The notes below the pieces were generated by a model. It was not told the DNA's origin and made no database searches. It saw nothing but the letters and a program-made list of their open reading frames with translations. This document shows positions 1 to 8,413 of a stretch of DNA of 64,000 nucleotides, piece by piece; position 1 is the stretch's first letter, and each line of letters starts with the position of its first letter. The translations under genes and the position numbers were made by a program. This DNA is from Pontibacter harenae (GTDB lineage: Bacteria; Bacteroidota; Bacteroidia; Cytophagales; Hymenobacteraceae), in the NCBI RefSeq assembly GCF_020907245.1, contig NZ_JAJJWH010000017.1:30897-94896 (forward strand), written 5' to 3'.

Positions 1-702
1 AATAAAGCACTAGCAGGAAAGACACTGACAGTAGCAACCGATTCACCAGAAGCACCTACTTCCAATACTACTGCTGATTTAGCTAAGCCACTTTACGAGC
101 TAAGTATACGGCCGTCGGCAAGTCAGGGAATGTCTAACATGCTGATGCCCCAGATGTACAGGACTAAAGGCGCTCAGGCTCTGGACATCATTAAAATAGC
201 ATTTGATGCGACTGATAAACAAACAGAAGTAACCACTACCTTACCCGAAGGAGGTTTTGATGTAGTAGCCACCAACCCAGGCAAAGGCTCGCCTATGTGG
301 GCATGGCGCCCGCAACTGCAGCAGATGCTGCAAGATGTGTGGGCCATAGAAGTACGCCAAGAGCAAAAAGAGATGGAAGTGTATGAGCTAATTACCACCA
401 CAGCTGCAGCCAAACGCTTAAGAGAAGCCGCCCCGGAAGAGGCTTATAGCCAGCAAAGTTCCGACGAAGGCGTACTGGCAGGTCGCAACACATCCACCGC
501 TGGTTTAGCTAAAATATTGCAGAACGTGCTAAAAGAACCTGTAGTGGATGCTACCAACTTGCAACGCAAGTATGACTATAATTTATACTTCGACGAAAAC
601 AAACCTGAGACACTCCTAAAATCCTTAGAGGAGGAAATGGGGCTGAAGCTAAGAAAGGTGAAGCGGCCTATAGAGCTGCTGGTGATCGCCCCGAAAAAGT
701 AA
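1..702 (+). CDS. C-terminal part of a TIGR03435/DUF3738-type protein (5' end outside window)
   Basis: The reading frame is open from the first base, so this is the C-terminal 233 residues of a longer protein; the ATG at 130 is probably internal. The pattern matches the TIGR03435 (DUF3738) family: a segment in which a short, degenerate version of the protein is compared with a standard peptide (EVRQEQKEMEVYELI), then a middle section on residues kept in the family (VVDATNLQRKYDYNLYFD), and a closing GLKLRKVKRPIELLVIAPKK. In Bacteroidota this domain often follows a TlpA/thioredoxin-like domain in exported proteins, but that half is not visible. The function of the domain is not known to me. A strong hairpin terminator follows directly after the stop codon. 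Confidence 0.75.
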   Translation, partial: NKALAGKTLTVATDSPEAPTSNTTADLAKPLYELSIRPSASQGMSNMLMPQMYRTKGAQALDIIKIAFDATDKQTEVTTTLPEGGFDVVATNPGKGSPMWAWRPQLQQMLQDVWAIEVRQEQKEMEVYELITTTAAAKRLREAAPEEAYSQQSSDEGVLAGRNTSTAGLAKILQNVLKEPVVDATNLQRKYDYNLYFDENKPETLLKSLEEEMGLKLRKVKRPIELLVIAPKK

Positions 703-745
703 AAACAAGAGGCTGCACCTGATTCAGATGCAGCCTCTTGTTTTT
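701..745. terminator. Bidirectional rho-independent terminator between convergent genes
   Basis: A perfect 17-bp stem (701-717 with 729-745; left arm AAAAACAAGAGGCTGCA) encloses an 11-nt loop and is flanked by A and T runs, so it works on either strand. It overlaps the stop codon of the upstream gene and lies 20 bp from the end of the convergent lipoprotein gene. Confidence 0.9.
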
Positions 746-764
746 AGAGCCACCTGCTATGCGT

Positions 765-1115
765 TTAGTTTTCCCATACTGTCCTACTATAGGTGGCATT
801 GCTAAAATCTTTTCCGTTTATAACAGTATCACTCCATCCTCCTACAGTTCCTAAGCTGTTACAATCAGAATTCATTACTTTACTAGACTGATCGGTCTTA
901 CATGTACCAGAATTAAAGACGTATACCGTCTCGTTCTGAAAGTTATATTCATCGACCTTAGCACCTGTACTACATGCTACTTTACTGAAGTCCTTAATAC
1001 TTTTCTCCACACATTTCGGCACCCCCTTTTCAACATCAACCTTTTCACAGCCAGCCAAAATTAAAACTGCCAATATTGGAAGATAAACCCCGCTTCTCTT
1101 CAGTCCTTTTTTCAT
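765..1115 (-). CDS. Small Cys-rich lipoprotein (DUF6970-like)
   Basis: The 116-residue product has a lipoprotein signal: positive residues MKKGLKR, a hydrophobic stretch and the lipobox LAGC with lipidated Cys23. The mature part has several cysteines (PKCVEK, VACSTG, GTCKTD, SDCNSL) that could form disulfides, and motifs such as NETVYVFNSGTC and NGKDFSNATYSRTVW. These resemble a small Bacteroidota lipoprotein family I recall as DUF6970; the family assignment is from memory. It is a single-gene unit convergent with the TIGR03435-type gene. Function unknown; it probably sits in the periplasm or outer membrane. Confidence 0.75.
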   Translation of the reverse strand: MKKGLKRSGVYLPILAVLILAGCEKVDVEKGVPKCVEKSIKDFSKVACSTGAKVDEYNFQNETVYVFNSGTCKTDQSSKVMNSDCNSLGTVGGWSDTVINGKDFSNATYSRTVWEN

Positions 1116-1385
1116 ACGATCATTGTATTTTTAACTACTCTTCTACACAATACTTGCAGTTTTGTTAGTGTGACCCTACATCCTTACAGTGGTTGCATGC
1201 AAAGCTTATTTCTCTTTTTAAATAGAAGGGGCTGGTTGATTTTTTATATAACTGCCAACACCATTCATCTATAAATATACCCCTTTCGGCATTTTTAGCC
1301 TCTCTGTACTTTGAAAGATGGGAGAAAAGAATTAAAATTAACTACCGAAAAACGTTACCTCTTCAAACTAAACTAATCTTATACT

Positions 1386-3032
1386 TTGAAAAGAAGAAAT
1401 TTCCTTGAATTGTCGGCACTTGGATTTGGTGGCTTGATGCTGCCCAACATCCCTGTGTTCGGTGATACTGTATCGCCAGAGCGCATGCTGGAGCAGGTTG
1501 ATACTGCCCTTAAAAAGCGCTTAGCCGATGTAGCTTTGAACACAGCAAAATCGAAAGGTGCCTCTTATGCCGATGTGCGCATTGGCCGCTATCTGCAACA
1601 GTATGTCTTTACCCGCGAAAAACAGGTACAGAACATTGTTAACGCAGAGTCTTATGGTGTAGGCGTGCGTGTGCTGGCAAACGGTACCTGGGGCTTCGCC
1701 GCCACCTCCGATGTGTCGGACAAAGGTATAGCCAAAGCTGCCGAACAGGCTGTAGCCATAGCTAAAGCCAATGCCAAGTTACAAAAAGAGCCAGTGCAGC
1801 TAGCTCCTGTAAAAGGTTACGGCGAAGTAAGTTGGCGCACTCCGATGGAGAAAAATGCTTTTGAGGTGCCTGTTGGCGAAAAAGCTGATCTGCTTTTAGC
1901 CGCTAACGCCAAGGCAATGGAGAATGGCGCTAACTTTGTTAACTCCGCGCTATTCCAGGTAAACGAGCAGAAGTATTTTGCCTCAACTGAAGGTTCTTAC
2001 ATCGACCAGGACATCCACCGCATCTGGCCAAACTTTACGGTTACAGCCGTAGACAAGGCTTCTGGCAAATTCAGAACCCGCGAAGCCTTGAGTGCACCGA
2101 TGGGCATGGGCTATGAGTACATGATTCCGAAGGCATCCGAAAAAATAAAAGGTCCTGAAGGCACTGGTTTGGTAGGCTACCGCTATGCTTACGATATGTT
2201 GGAAGACGCTGCCCTTGCCGCCAGACAAGCCAAAGAAAAGCTCACGGCAAAGTCGGTGTTGGCTGGCAAGTATGACTTGGTGCTGGACCCGAACCACCTC
2301 GGATTGACGATACACGAATCGGTAGGTCACCCACTGGAGTTGGACCGTGTGCTTGGCTACGAAGCTAACTATGCAGGCACTTCCTTTGCTACTTTGGATA
2401 AATGGAAGACTAAAAACTTTAAGTATGGTTCTGACAAAGTAAACATTTTTGCCGACAAGGTACAACCTGGCTCCTTAGGCCTAGTAGGCTGGGACGATGA
2501 AGGTGTAAAAACAAAAAAGTGGGACCTGATAAAAGATGGCGTTTTGGTAAATTATCAGGCTATCCGCGATCAGGCACATATCATTGGCGAAGACGAATCT
2601 CATGGATGCTGCTACGCCGATAATTGGAGCTCTGTGCAGTTCCAGCGTATGGCTAACATCTCGCTTGCACCAGGCAAGGAGAAGAAAAACGTAGACCAAC
2701 TGATTGCTGGAGTAGACAAAGGCATTTACATTGCAGGCCGAGGTTCTTATTCTATAGATCAACAGCGCTATAACTTCCAGTTTGGTGGCACAACCTTCCA
2801 CGAGATCAAGAATGGAAAGATTGTCGGTCCGCTGGAGGACGTAGCCTACCAAAGCAACACCCAAGAATTCTGGAACTCGTGCGCTGACATGTGCGACGAA
2901 AGCGACTACCGCCTCTTCGGCTCCTTCTTCGACGGAAAAGGTCAGCCAAGCCAGGTGAGCGCAGTATCGCATGGTTCAGCCCATACACGCTTTAACGGTG
3001 TAAATGTAATCAATACCGCTAGACGCATTTAA
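1386..3032 (+). CDS. tldD: TldD/PmbA-family metallopeptidase, TldD-type, with Tat-like signal
   Basis: This is a 548-residue TldD-like protein. TldD and its partner PmbA (TldE) form a zinc peptidase that trims unfolded peptides, for example in microcin B17 maturation. The zinc-site motif HESVGH is at residues 310-315, and the C-terminal part has the glycine-rich TldD features (AGRGSYSIDQQRYNFQFGG). The N-terminus MKRRNFLELSALGFGGLML carries twin arginines and a hydrophobic stretch, so export by the Tat pathway is likely; classical E. coli TldD is cytoplasmic. The start is TTG: an in-frame stop lies four codons upstream and no ATG would keep the RR segment. The PmbA-type partner lies 0.47 kb downstream beyond a pseudogene. 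Confidence 0.9.
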   Translation: MKRRNFLELSALGFGGLMLPNIPVFGDTVSPERMLEQVDTALKKRLADVALNTAKSKGASYADVRIGRYLQQYVFTREKQVQNIVNAESYGVGVRVLANGTWGFAATSDVSDKGIAKAAEQAVAIAKANAKLQKEPVQLAPVKGYGEVSWRTPMEKNAFEVPVGEKADLLLAANAKAMENGANFVNSALFQVNEQKYFASTEGSYIDQDIHRIWPNFTVTAVDKASGKFRTREALSAPMGMGYEYMIPKASEKIKGPEGTGLVGYRYAYDMLEDAALAARQAKEKLTAKSVLAGKYDLVLDPNHLGLTIHESVGHPLELDRVLGYEANYAGTSFATLDKWKTKNFKYGSDKVNIFADKVQPGSLGLVGWDDEGVKTKKWDLIKDGVLVNYQAIRDQAHIIGEDESHGCCYADNWSSVQFQRMANISLAPGKEKKNVDQLIAGVDKGIYIAGRGSYSIDQQRYNFQFGGTTFHEIKNGKIVGPLEDVAYQSNTQEFWNSCADMCDESDYRLFGSFFDGKGQPSQVSAVSHGSAHTRFNGVNVINTARRI

Positions 3033-3091
3033 ATGCGAGTCACGAGTTCTGAATTCTGAGTCTTGAGTTGAACCAAGTTATACTCCGAAAC

Positions 3092-3454
3092 ATGGCTGAA
3101 AGTATAGTGGCTTCTAAATCTTATCCTTTTGCTTTACGCATCATTAAACTATACAAGCACCTTACACAGGAGCAGCGGGAGTTTGTACTGGCAAAGTAGG
3201 TGCTGAGAAGCGGCACTTCTATCGGAGCAAACGTAGAGGAAGCACTCGGAGGCTAAAGCAAAGCTGACTTCAGGCATAAACTGAGTGTAGCTTTAAAAGA
3301 GGCCAGAGAAACCAGTTATTGGCTGCGCCTGCTCAAAGATACAGATTACATAAAACCAGATGCCCTCAACAGCATCCACGGCGAGTGTGATGAACTGATC
3401 AGAATCCTGAAAAGCATCATCCTAACTTCCCAGCAGAAAGAAGTTAATTCGTGA
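3092..3454 (+). pseudogene. Decayed four-helix-bundle (23S rRNA IVS-type) protein gene with two internal stops
   Basis: Read in one frame from ATG 3092 to TGA 3452 this gives 120 codons of a recognisable four-helix-bundle protein (TIGR02436 / S23 type): FALRIIKLYKHLTQEQREFV, then SGTSIGANVEEALGG, then SKADFRHKLSVALKEARETS and YWLRLLKDTDYI. Two nonsense codons interrupt it: TAG at 3197 (where LSKQV-type homologues have Gln) and TAA at 3254 (where the family reads GGQSKADF). Both are single C-to-T changes from CAG/CAA, with no frameshift. The gene splits the tldD and pmbA genes. Short complementary ends flank it (GAGTCACGA at 3037-3045, TCGTGACTC at 3449-3457). Probably inactive, unless stops are read through. 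Confidence 0.85.
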
Positions 3455-3504
3455 CTCAGAACTGATAAAGTAATACAGTTTGAAATTTAGCAAAGACATC
3501 TAAA

Positions 3505-4821
3505 ATGGCAATATTAACGAAAGAAGAGGCTCAGGCTATACTTAAAAAAGCACTGGGTTATTCGAAGGCTGATGAGTGCGAGATAACGCTCAACGGCAAC
3601 ACTGGCGGCAATATTCGCTATGCCAGAAACGAAGTATCTACCAGTGGCTCAGAAGAAAATATTTCTATGTCGGTAGAATCTCGTTTCGGAAAGCGTTCAG
3701 GCGTAGCCACTATCAATGAGTTCGATGATAAATCGCTTGAAAAAGTAATAAGGCGCTCAGAAGAAACAGCGCGTTTAGCTCCTGAAAGTCCAGAATACAT
3801 CGAGCTACTTGGCCCGCAAAAGTACACTGTAACAAAAGAGTTTTTTGATAGCACCAACAAAGTAGACCCCGCCTACCGTGCCGATGCAGCAGCTAAAAGC
3901 ATTGCCGCCGCAGCCGCCAAAGGACTTACTGCCGCAGGCTTCATGGAGCACTACAGCAACTTTACGGCTAAAATGAACTCGAAAGGTTTGTTTGCCTACC
4001 ATCCGTCTACTGTGGTAGATTTCTCGGTGACCATGCGAACGGAAGATGGTACTGGCTCTGGCTACGTTACCCAAGACTTTAGTGATATCAGCAAACTGGA
4101 TACAGGCAAAGCATCTCAGATAGCCGCCGAAAAGGCTGCCAACTCTCGAAACGCCAAAGCACTGGAACCAGGCAAGTACACCGTAATTCTTGAGCCTGCC
4201 GCCTCCATCGACCTATTGCGGAACATGTTCCGCAGCATGGACCAGCGTAATGCCGAGGAAGGCCGTAGCTTCCTGAGCAAAGCAGGTGGCAAAACAAAGG
4301 TAGGCGAGAAGCTCTTGGATGAACGCATCACTGTTTATTCAGATCCTTCTAATGTAGAAGTACCTTCTGCTCCTTTTGCAGGCGATGGCCGTCCGCAGCA
4401 GAAAGTAACCTGGATTGATAAAGGCGTGGTGAAGAACCTGTATAATTCCCGCTATTGGGCATCTAACAAAGGAGCTGTGTCTGTTCCACCTCCTGGTAAT
4501 ACGATTATGGAGGGCGGCGACCAATCTTTGGAAGACATGATCAAGAACACTAAGCGCGGTATTCTGGTCACTCGCCTGTGGTACATTCGTGCCGTAGACC
4601 CTCAAACACTGCTCTACACAGGCCTTACCCGCGACGGTACGTTCTACATTGAGAACGGCAGAATCATGTATCCAGTAAAGAACTTCCGCTTCAACGAGAG
4701 TCCCGTTATTATGCTGAACAACCTGGAGGCACTAGGTAAGCCGCAACGCATCAACGGAAGCTTAATTCCACCAATGAAGATCCGCGACTTTACGTTCACG
4801 AGTTTGTCGGATGCGGTGTAA
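3505..4821 (+). CDS. pmbA: TldD/PmbA-family protein, PmbA (TldE)-type
   Basis: The 438-residue protein belongs to the TldD/PmbA family and is the non-zinc-binding PmbA-type partner: the HExxxH motif of the preceding TldD homologue is absent. Typical features are the N-terminal GNTGGNIRYARNEVSTSGS segment, the central PGKYTVILEPAASIDLLRNM region, and a C-terminal GLTRDGTFYIENGRIMYPVK with the FNESP motif. No signal peptide is seen, unlike the upstream partner, so whether the two meet in one compartment is unclear. It starts with ATG after a short AT-rich leader and ends before a long perfect hairpin. Confidence 0.88.
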   Translation: MAILTKEEAQAILKKALGYSKADECEITLNGNTGGNIRYARNEVSTSGSEENISMSVESRFGKRSGVATINEFDDKSLEKVIRRSEETARLAPESPEYIELLGPQKYTVTKEFFDSTNKVDPAYRADAAAKSIAAAAAKGLTAAGFMEHYSNFTAKMNSKGLFAYHPSTVVDFSVTMRTEDGTGSGYVTQDFSDISKLDTGKASQIAAEKAANSRNAKALEPGKYTVILEPAASIDLLRNMFRSMDQRNAEEGRSFLSKAGGKTKVGEKLLDERITVYSDPSNVEVPSAPFAGDGRPQQKVTWIDKGVVKNLYNSRYWASNKGAVSVPPPGNTIMEGGDQSLEDMIKNTKRGILVTRLWYIRAVDPQTLLYTGLTRDGTFYIENGRIMYPVKNFRFNESPVIMLNNLEALGKPQRINGSLIPPMKIRDFTFTSLSDAV

Positions 4822-4834
4822 ATATCAATAAAGG

Positions 4835-4887
4835 CTTACTAATGAATGCCGCGTGCAGCTTAGCTATACGCGGCATTCATTAGTAAG
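4835..4887. terminator. 20-bp perfect hairpin after pmbA
   Basis: CTTACTAATGAATGCCGCGT (4835-4854) pairs perfectly with 4868-4887 around a 13-nt loop. There is no T-run after the stem, so it may be an intergenic palindromic element or mRNA-end hairpin instead of a classical terminator. It lies 14 bp after the pmbA stop. Confidence 0.6.
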
Positions 4888-4910
4888 TCAATATTATACC
4901 CTTTGCTGCA

Positions 4911-5040
4911 CTTTCGGATTGTAAATCCGAAAGTAGAACTACCGCGGATTTGTAATCCGAAAGAGTAAAGGCTGTCGCTATTAGCAGGCAAGCGGATTGC
5001 AAGCCCGCAGTTAAAAAGATTCGGATTATAAACCCGAATC
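4911..5040. repeat. Cluster of four GGATT-spacer-AATCC palindromic repeats
   Basis: Four short palindromes share the core CGGATT-n-AATCCG. Unit 1 (4911-4933) has perfect arms CTTTCGGATT/AATCCGAAAG. Unit 2 (about 4945-4960) is CGGATTTGTAATCCG. Unit 3 (about 4992-5010) is GCGGATTGCAAGCCCGC. Unit 4 (5018-5040) is GATTCGG...CCGAATC. The block lies in a 287-bp gene-free gap. Such units are familiar in Cytophagales genomes and resemble REP elements; no RAYT-type transposase is in the window. Confidence 0.8.
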
Positions 5041-5108
5041 AGCGAAATAATTATAGAGGAATGGTAGCTAAAAGTCTACACCACAAGCTTAAAGGTAGCA
5101 ATTGAGAT

Positions 5109-5396
5109 ATGGTAGTTAGCTTGTTCAAGAGGCATATAATCTCAACTATTGCTGTAGTTTTTTATCTGGGATGGCTTTTATATGTCTACAACTGGTTTAA
5201 ATCAGGGGTCGCCAATTATCCTAACTCTTGTGGAGCAGCAAATGGTGCGCTAATTGTGCTCACGTTGCTGATGACAATAGTGTGCATGTTAACCATTATT
5301 GTCAAGCTTGTTATATCGAAAGGAAGAGACTGTTGGGCTTCTGTTATATTTCTGCTTTTAATTCTTCTCCCCTTTATTGCTTTGTTCTACTTATAA
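5109..5396 (+). CDS. Small hypothetical membrane protein
   Basis: The 95-residue product has three hydrophobic stretches long enough to cross the membrane: about residues 10-28, 45-68 and 76-95. The first is preceded by a basic segment (FKRHI). There are three cysteines, one in a loop (NSCGAANG). No family was recognised. It lies directly behind the repeat block and 24 bp before the DUF4159 gene, on the same strand. Expression is plausible but not shown; the composition (continuous hydrophobic design, ATG start) argues for a real gene. Confidence 0.55.
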   Translation: MVVSLFKRHIISTIAVVFYLGWLLYVYNWFKSGVANYPNSCGAANGALIVLTLLMTIVCMLTIIVKLVISKGRDCWASVIFLLLILLPFIALFYL

Positions 5397-5420
5397 TTTT
5401 CTTTTGCCCTAAATAACATT

Positions 5421-6038
5421 TTGGTTCCTTTTACCTTCGTACGCTTAAAATACCGCTCTGGCAACTGGGATACCGACCCCCGTATGCCCAGCAACCTGCT
5501 GCACTCGCTTATCCAGTACACCACGGTAAAGGTAGAGGAGCAGGAGAAAGTTGTGGCTTTGGATAGCAGTGAGTTGTTTAACTTCCCTTTCAGCTACCTG
5601 AGCGGCCACAAGCTAGTGCAGTTCGACCAAAAAGAGCGACAGAATTTTGAGACTTACGTGCGTAATGGCGGCTTTGTGTTTGTAGACGACTGCAACCACG
5701 ACATTGACGGTCTTTTTGCACGCTCGTTTGAAGAGCAGATGCGGCAGATCTTTGGTCAGAATGCCTTAAAAAAGATTCCGAATAACCACAAGCTTTACAA
5801 ATCCTTTTTCACCTTTGAGGAAGGCCCTCCTACCACCTCCTTTGAGCTAAATGGCTGGGGCGATGACTTAGTACACGACTACCTGAAGGCAGTGGAGATA
5901 GACGGGCGCATTGGGGTACTATATAGCAACAAAGACTATGGCTGCGAGTGGGACTACGACTTTCGCAACAAACGCTGGCTGGCAGAGGATAATACTAAGT
6001 TTGGAGTGAACATAATAATGTATGCGCTAACGAGTTAA
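5421..6038 (+). CDS. DUF4159-domain protein
   Basis: The 205-residue protein matches DUF4159: FTFVRLKYRSGNWDTDPRMP at the start, SYLSGHK, the strand-turn FVRNGGFVFVDDCNHD-like block, then EQMRQIFG and the closing FGVNIIMYALTS. The family has a class I glutamine amidotransferase-like fold in the C-terminal part of larger BatA-linked membrane proteins and also occurs as a free-standing domain, as here. No signal peptide or membrane segment is seen. The start is uncertain: there is no ATG, and TTG 5421 (or ATT 5418) fits the conserved N-terminus. Its position ahead of the MoxR/DUF58/BatA genes agrees with the family's usual neighbourhood. Confidence 0.85.
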   Translation: MVPFTFVRLKYRSGNWDTDPRMPSNLLHSLIQYTTVKVEEQEKVVALDSSELFNFPFSYLSGHKLVQFDQKERQNFETYVRNGGFVFVDDCNHDIDGLFARSFEEQMRQIFGQNALKKIPNNHKLYKSFFTFEEGPPTTSFELNGWGDDLVHDYLKAVEIDGRIGVLYSNKDYGCEWDYDFRNKRWLAEDNTKFGVNIIMYALTS

Positions 6039-6084
6039 TATATTAAAATTAGTTAATGTTTTAACAATAGTGTTATCTTAAACT

Positions 6085-8391
6085 ATGAAACTGAAAGCGC
6101 TCTTACTCCTTTTGCTGCTCATCACTATCGGCAATACCTATGCCCAGCAAGACAGAAAAATTGAAAACGCCACTGCCTTTGCAAAGCTCTACGGCTATGT
6201 AAAGTACTTTCACCCGAGCGATGAAGCAGCAGCCATAAACTGGGAGCGCTTTGCCATCTATGGCAGCAAACAAGTAGAGAATTGTAAAACGCCAGAGGAA
6301 CTTAAAGCCACACTTACAACTCTCTTTCAACCTATAGCGCCAACTGTTAAGATATATCTGGAAGATGAAGATGTAAAATTTAACCAGCAGGAGCTAACAC
6401 CTTCAAAGCTAAGAAAACACAAAACAGTTGCCTGGCAACACATGGGGCTAGGTTTTGGCGACAGTAGAAGTCCTTACAAAAGTGCCCGCACCAACCGCCC
6501 AACAGTAGTACAGCAAGCCGCCGCTTCTAAATTTGGCTCCATTGCCAAACGGATAGAAGCCGCTAATTATGTGGGAAAAGAGTTTATCTTGGAAGGTAAG
6601 ATGCGCATGATAGAAGGAGCTGGAACAGGCCACCTATGGGCGCGCATAGATAAAGCCGACAAGACAATGGGCTTCTTCGAAAACATGAGTAATATGCCCG
6701 CCACCTCAACTAAGTGGCAAGATTACAAGATTGAAGGTACAGTAGACAAAGGCGCAGCTACTATAAATATTGGCGCATTCTTGTCGGGAACTGGTGAAAT
6801 GTGGCTGGACGACATCAGCTTTAAGGTAAAGGAAAACGGCATCTGGAAAGAAGTGTACGCTGAGAGCTTTACAAATGAAAAGCCAGGCAAAGCACCTACA
6901 GCACTTAGCAGCGGTATCTCGGGCAGCAGTAAATCTGGTAATTCTAGCTACAACTATACTATTCAGCAGGACGGCAAGCACAAAGACAACAAATATGTTG
7001 TTTTTAGGAGCGTAGCAGAAACACCTAAACAGCGAAAGCAAAAGCCGCTATTCCAAGCCTATCCACAAGTAGGAGAGTACACAGCCACAACAATAGGAGG
7101 CGGTTTAAAAGCTATTGTGCCGCTTGCCCTTTACGGCACAACTGAACAAACTTATCCAGAAACTGATAGAGCCGACCTTACACAACTCCGAGACAAGTTG
7201 CGAGCCATTCCTGCCGCTGATCTTAAGGGAGCAAATTTATATACCAGACTCGGCGACATTACCATCACCTGGAATATTTTCCAGCACTTTTACCCTTACT
7301 TCGAGATTGCCAACACCGACTGGCACCAGGACCTGCGTGATGCCATAGCCAGAGCTTATACAGATCAAACTACCGTTGATTTCCAGAAGAACCTGCAGAA
7401 ACTTACCGCTAAACTACAGGATGGCCATGTACGTGTAGTCTCCACCGATAATAAAGCCACTTATCGCCCACCTATTACTTGGGAGTGGGTAGAGAATAAG
7501 CTCGTAATCACAAATGTATTAGATGCTAACCTTCCGCTGGCGAAAGGAGATATTGTTACGAATATAAATGGCACCACACCTGAAGTACTATTTGAGAATA
7601 TACACCAACATATTTCGGCGGCTACCAAAGGCTGGCTCTACACCAGGTCTGAGTTGGAGTCGTTATTGGGAGAACAGGATTCTGAGCTACATCTCACCAT
7701 CTTAAAAGCTGACAACACAACTGAAGATGTAAAGCTTAAGAGGTCGCTTACCTACCAACAAGTGGCAGCAGCCATGCCACAAGCCGAGAGCATCAAAACG
7801 CTGGGCGACGGTATCATGTACATCAACCTGGATACGACTCCTATGGAAGAGATAAGCAAGGTGATGCCTCAACTACAACAAAGCAGAGCTATTATCTGCG
7901 ATTTGCGAGGCTATCCAAAGGGCAACCATGAACTGATTCAATACCTGTTACCTACAGCCGATACTTCAAAGCAGTGGATGCAAGTGCCACAGCTGGTTTA
8001 TCCTGACCAGGAAAAAATAGTAGGTTATCAGAAATTTGGCTGGCTAATGAAGCCTAAAAAGCCTCAATTAACGGCTAAAGTTATTTTCCTTACCGACGGT
8101 AGTGCCATCAGTTATGCTGAAAGCTATATGAGCTTTATAGAGCATTACAAGCTAGCTACCATTGTAGGGCAACCTACAGCAGGCACGAACGGAAACATTA
8201 ATCCTTTTTTGCTTCCTGGCGGCTATCAAATTCCCTGGACGGGCATGAAAGTACAGAAGCACGATGGCTCGCAACTACATGGCGTGGGCATTATACCTGA
8301 TGTTTTTGTAGAGAAAACCATAAAGGGCGTTCGGGAAAACAGAGACGAGTTTTTAGAGAAAGCAATAGAAATAGCAAGTACGGTACTTTAA
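6085..8391 (+). CDS. Secreted S41-family peptidase (C-terminal processing protease-like)
   Basis: The 768-residue protein begins with a signal peptide (MKLKALLLLLLLITIGNTYA, then QQ). A long N-terminal region contains a beta-rich carbohydrate/ligand-binding-like section (about residues 90-320). A PDZ-like segment follows (about 465-540: LVITNVLDANLPLAKGDIVT), and then the S41 tail-specific protease domain. The nucleophile is likely Ser676 in DGSAISYAES, followed by the family's GQPTAGTNGN loop and GVGIIPD near the C-terminus. It probably acts in the periplasm or on the cell surface; the substrate is unknown. It starts 46 bp after the DUF4159 gene and ends 22 bp before the MoxR gene, so it is likely co-transcribed with them. 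Confidence 0.87.
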   Translation: MKLKALLLLLLLITIGNTYAQQDRKIENATAFAKLYGYVKYFHPSDEAAAINWERFAIYGSKQVENCKTPEELKATLTTLFQPIAPTVKIYLEDEDVKFNQQELTPSKLRKHKTVAWQHMGLGFGDSRSPYKSARTNRPTVVQQAAASKFGSIAKRIEAANYVGKEFILEGKMRMIEGAGTGHLWARIDKADKTMGFFENMSNMPATSTKWQDYKIEGTVDKGAATINIGAFLSGTGEMWLDDISFKVKENGIWKEVYAESFTNEKPGKAPTALSSGISGSSKSGNSSYNYTIQQDGKHKDNKYVVFRSVAETPKQRKQKPLFQAYPQVGEYTATTIGGGLKAIVPLALYGTTEQTYPETDRADLTQLRDKLRAIPAADLKGANLYTRLGDITITWNIFQHFYPYFEIANTDWHQDLRDAIARAYTDQTTVDFQKNLQKLTAKLQDGHVRVVSTDNKATYRPPITWEWVENKLVITNVLDANLPLAKGDIVTNINGTTPEVLFENIHQHISAATKGWLYTRSELESLLGEQDSELHLTILKADNTTEDVKLKRSLTYQQVAAAMPQAESIKTLGDGIMYINLDTTPMEEISKVMPQLQQSRAIICDLRGYPKGNHELIQYLLPTADTSKQWMQVPQLVYPDQEKIVGYQKFGWLMKPKKPQLTAKVIFLTDGSAISYAESYMSFIEHYKLATIVGQPTAGTNGNINPFLLPGGYQIPWTGMKVQKHDGSQLHGVGIIPDVFVEKTIKGVRENRDEFLEKAIEIASTVL

Positions 8392-8413
8392 GTGCTATCA
8401 TAACTGACATCAA

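Noticed and set aside
130..702. A complete 190-residue gene starting at ATG 130
   Set aside because: The frame is open back to base 1 and the upstream codons read as protein, so this is the end of a longer gene.
4911..5040. CRISPR array
   Set aside because: The units are palindromes with varying arms and irregular spacing, without fixed-length spacers or cas genes.
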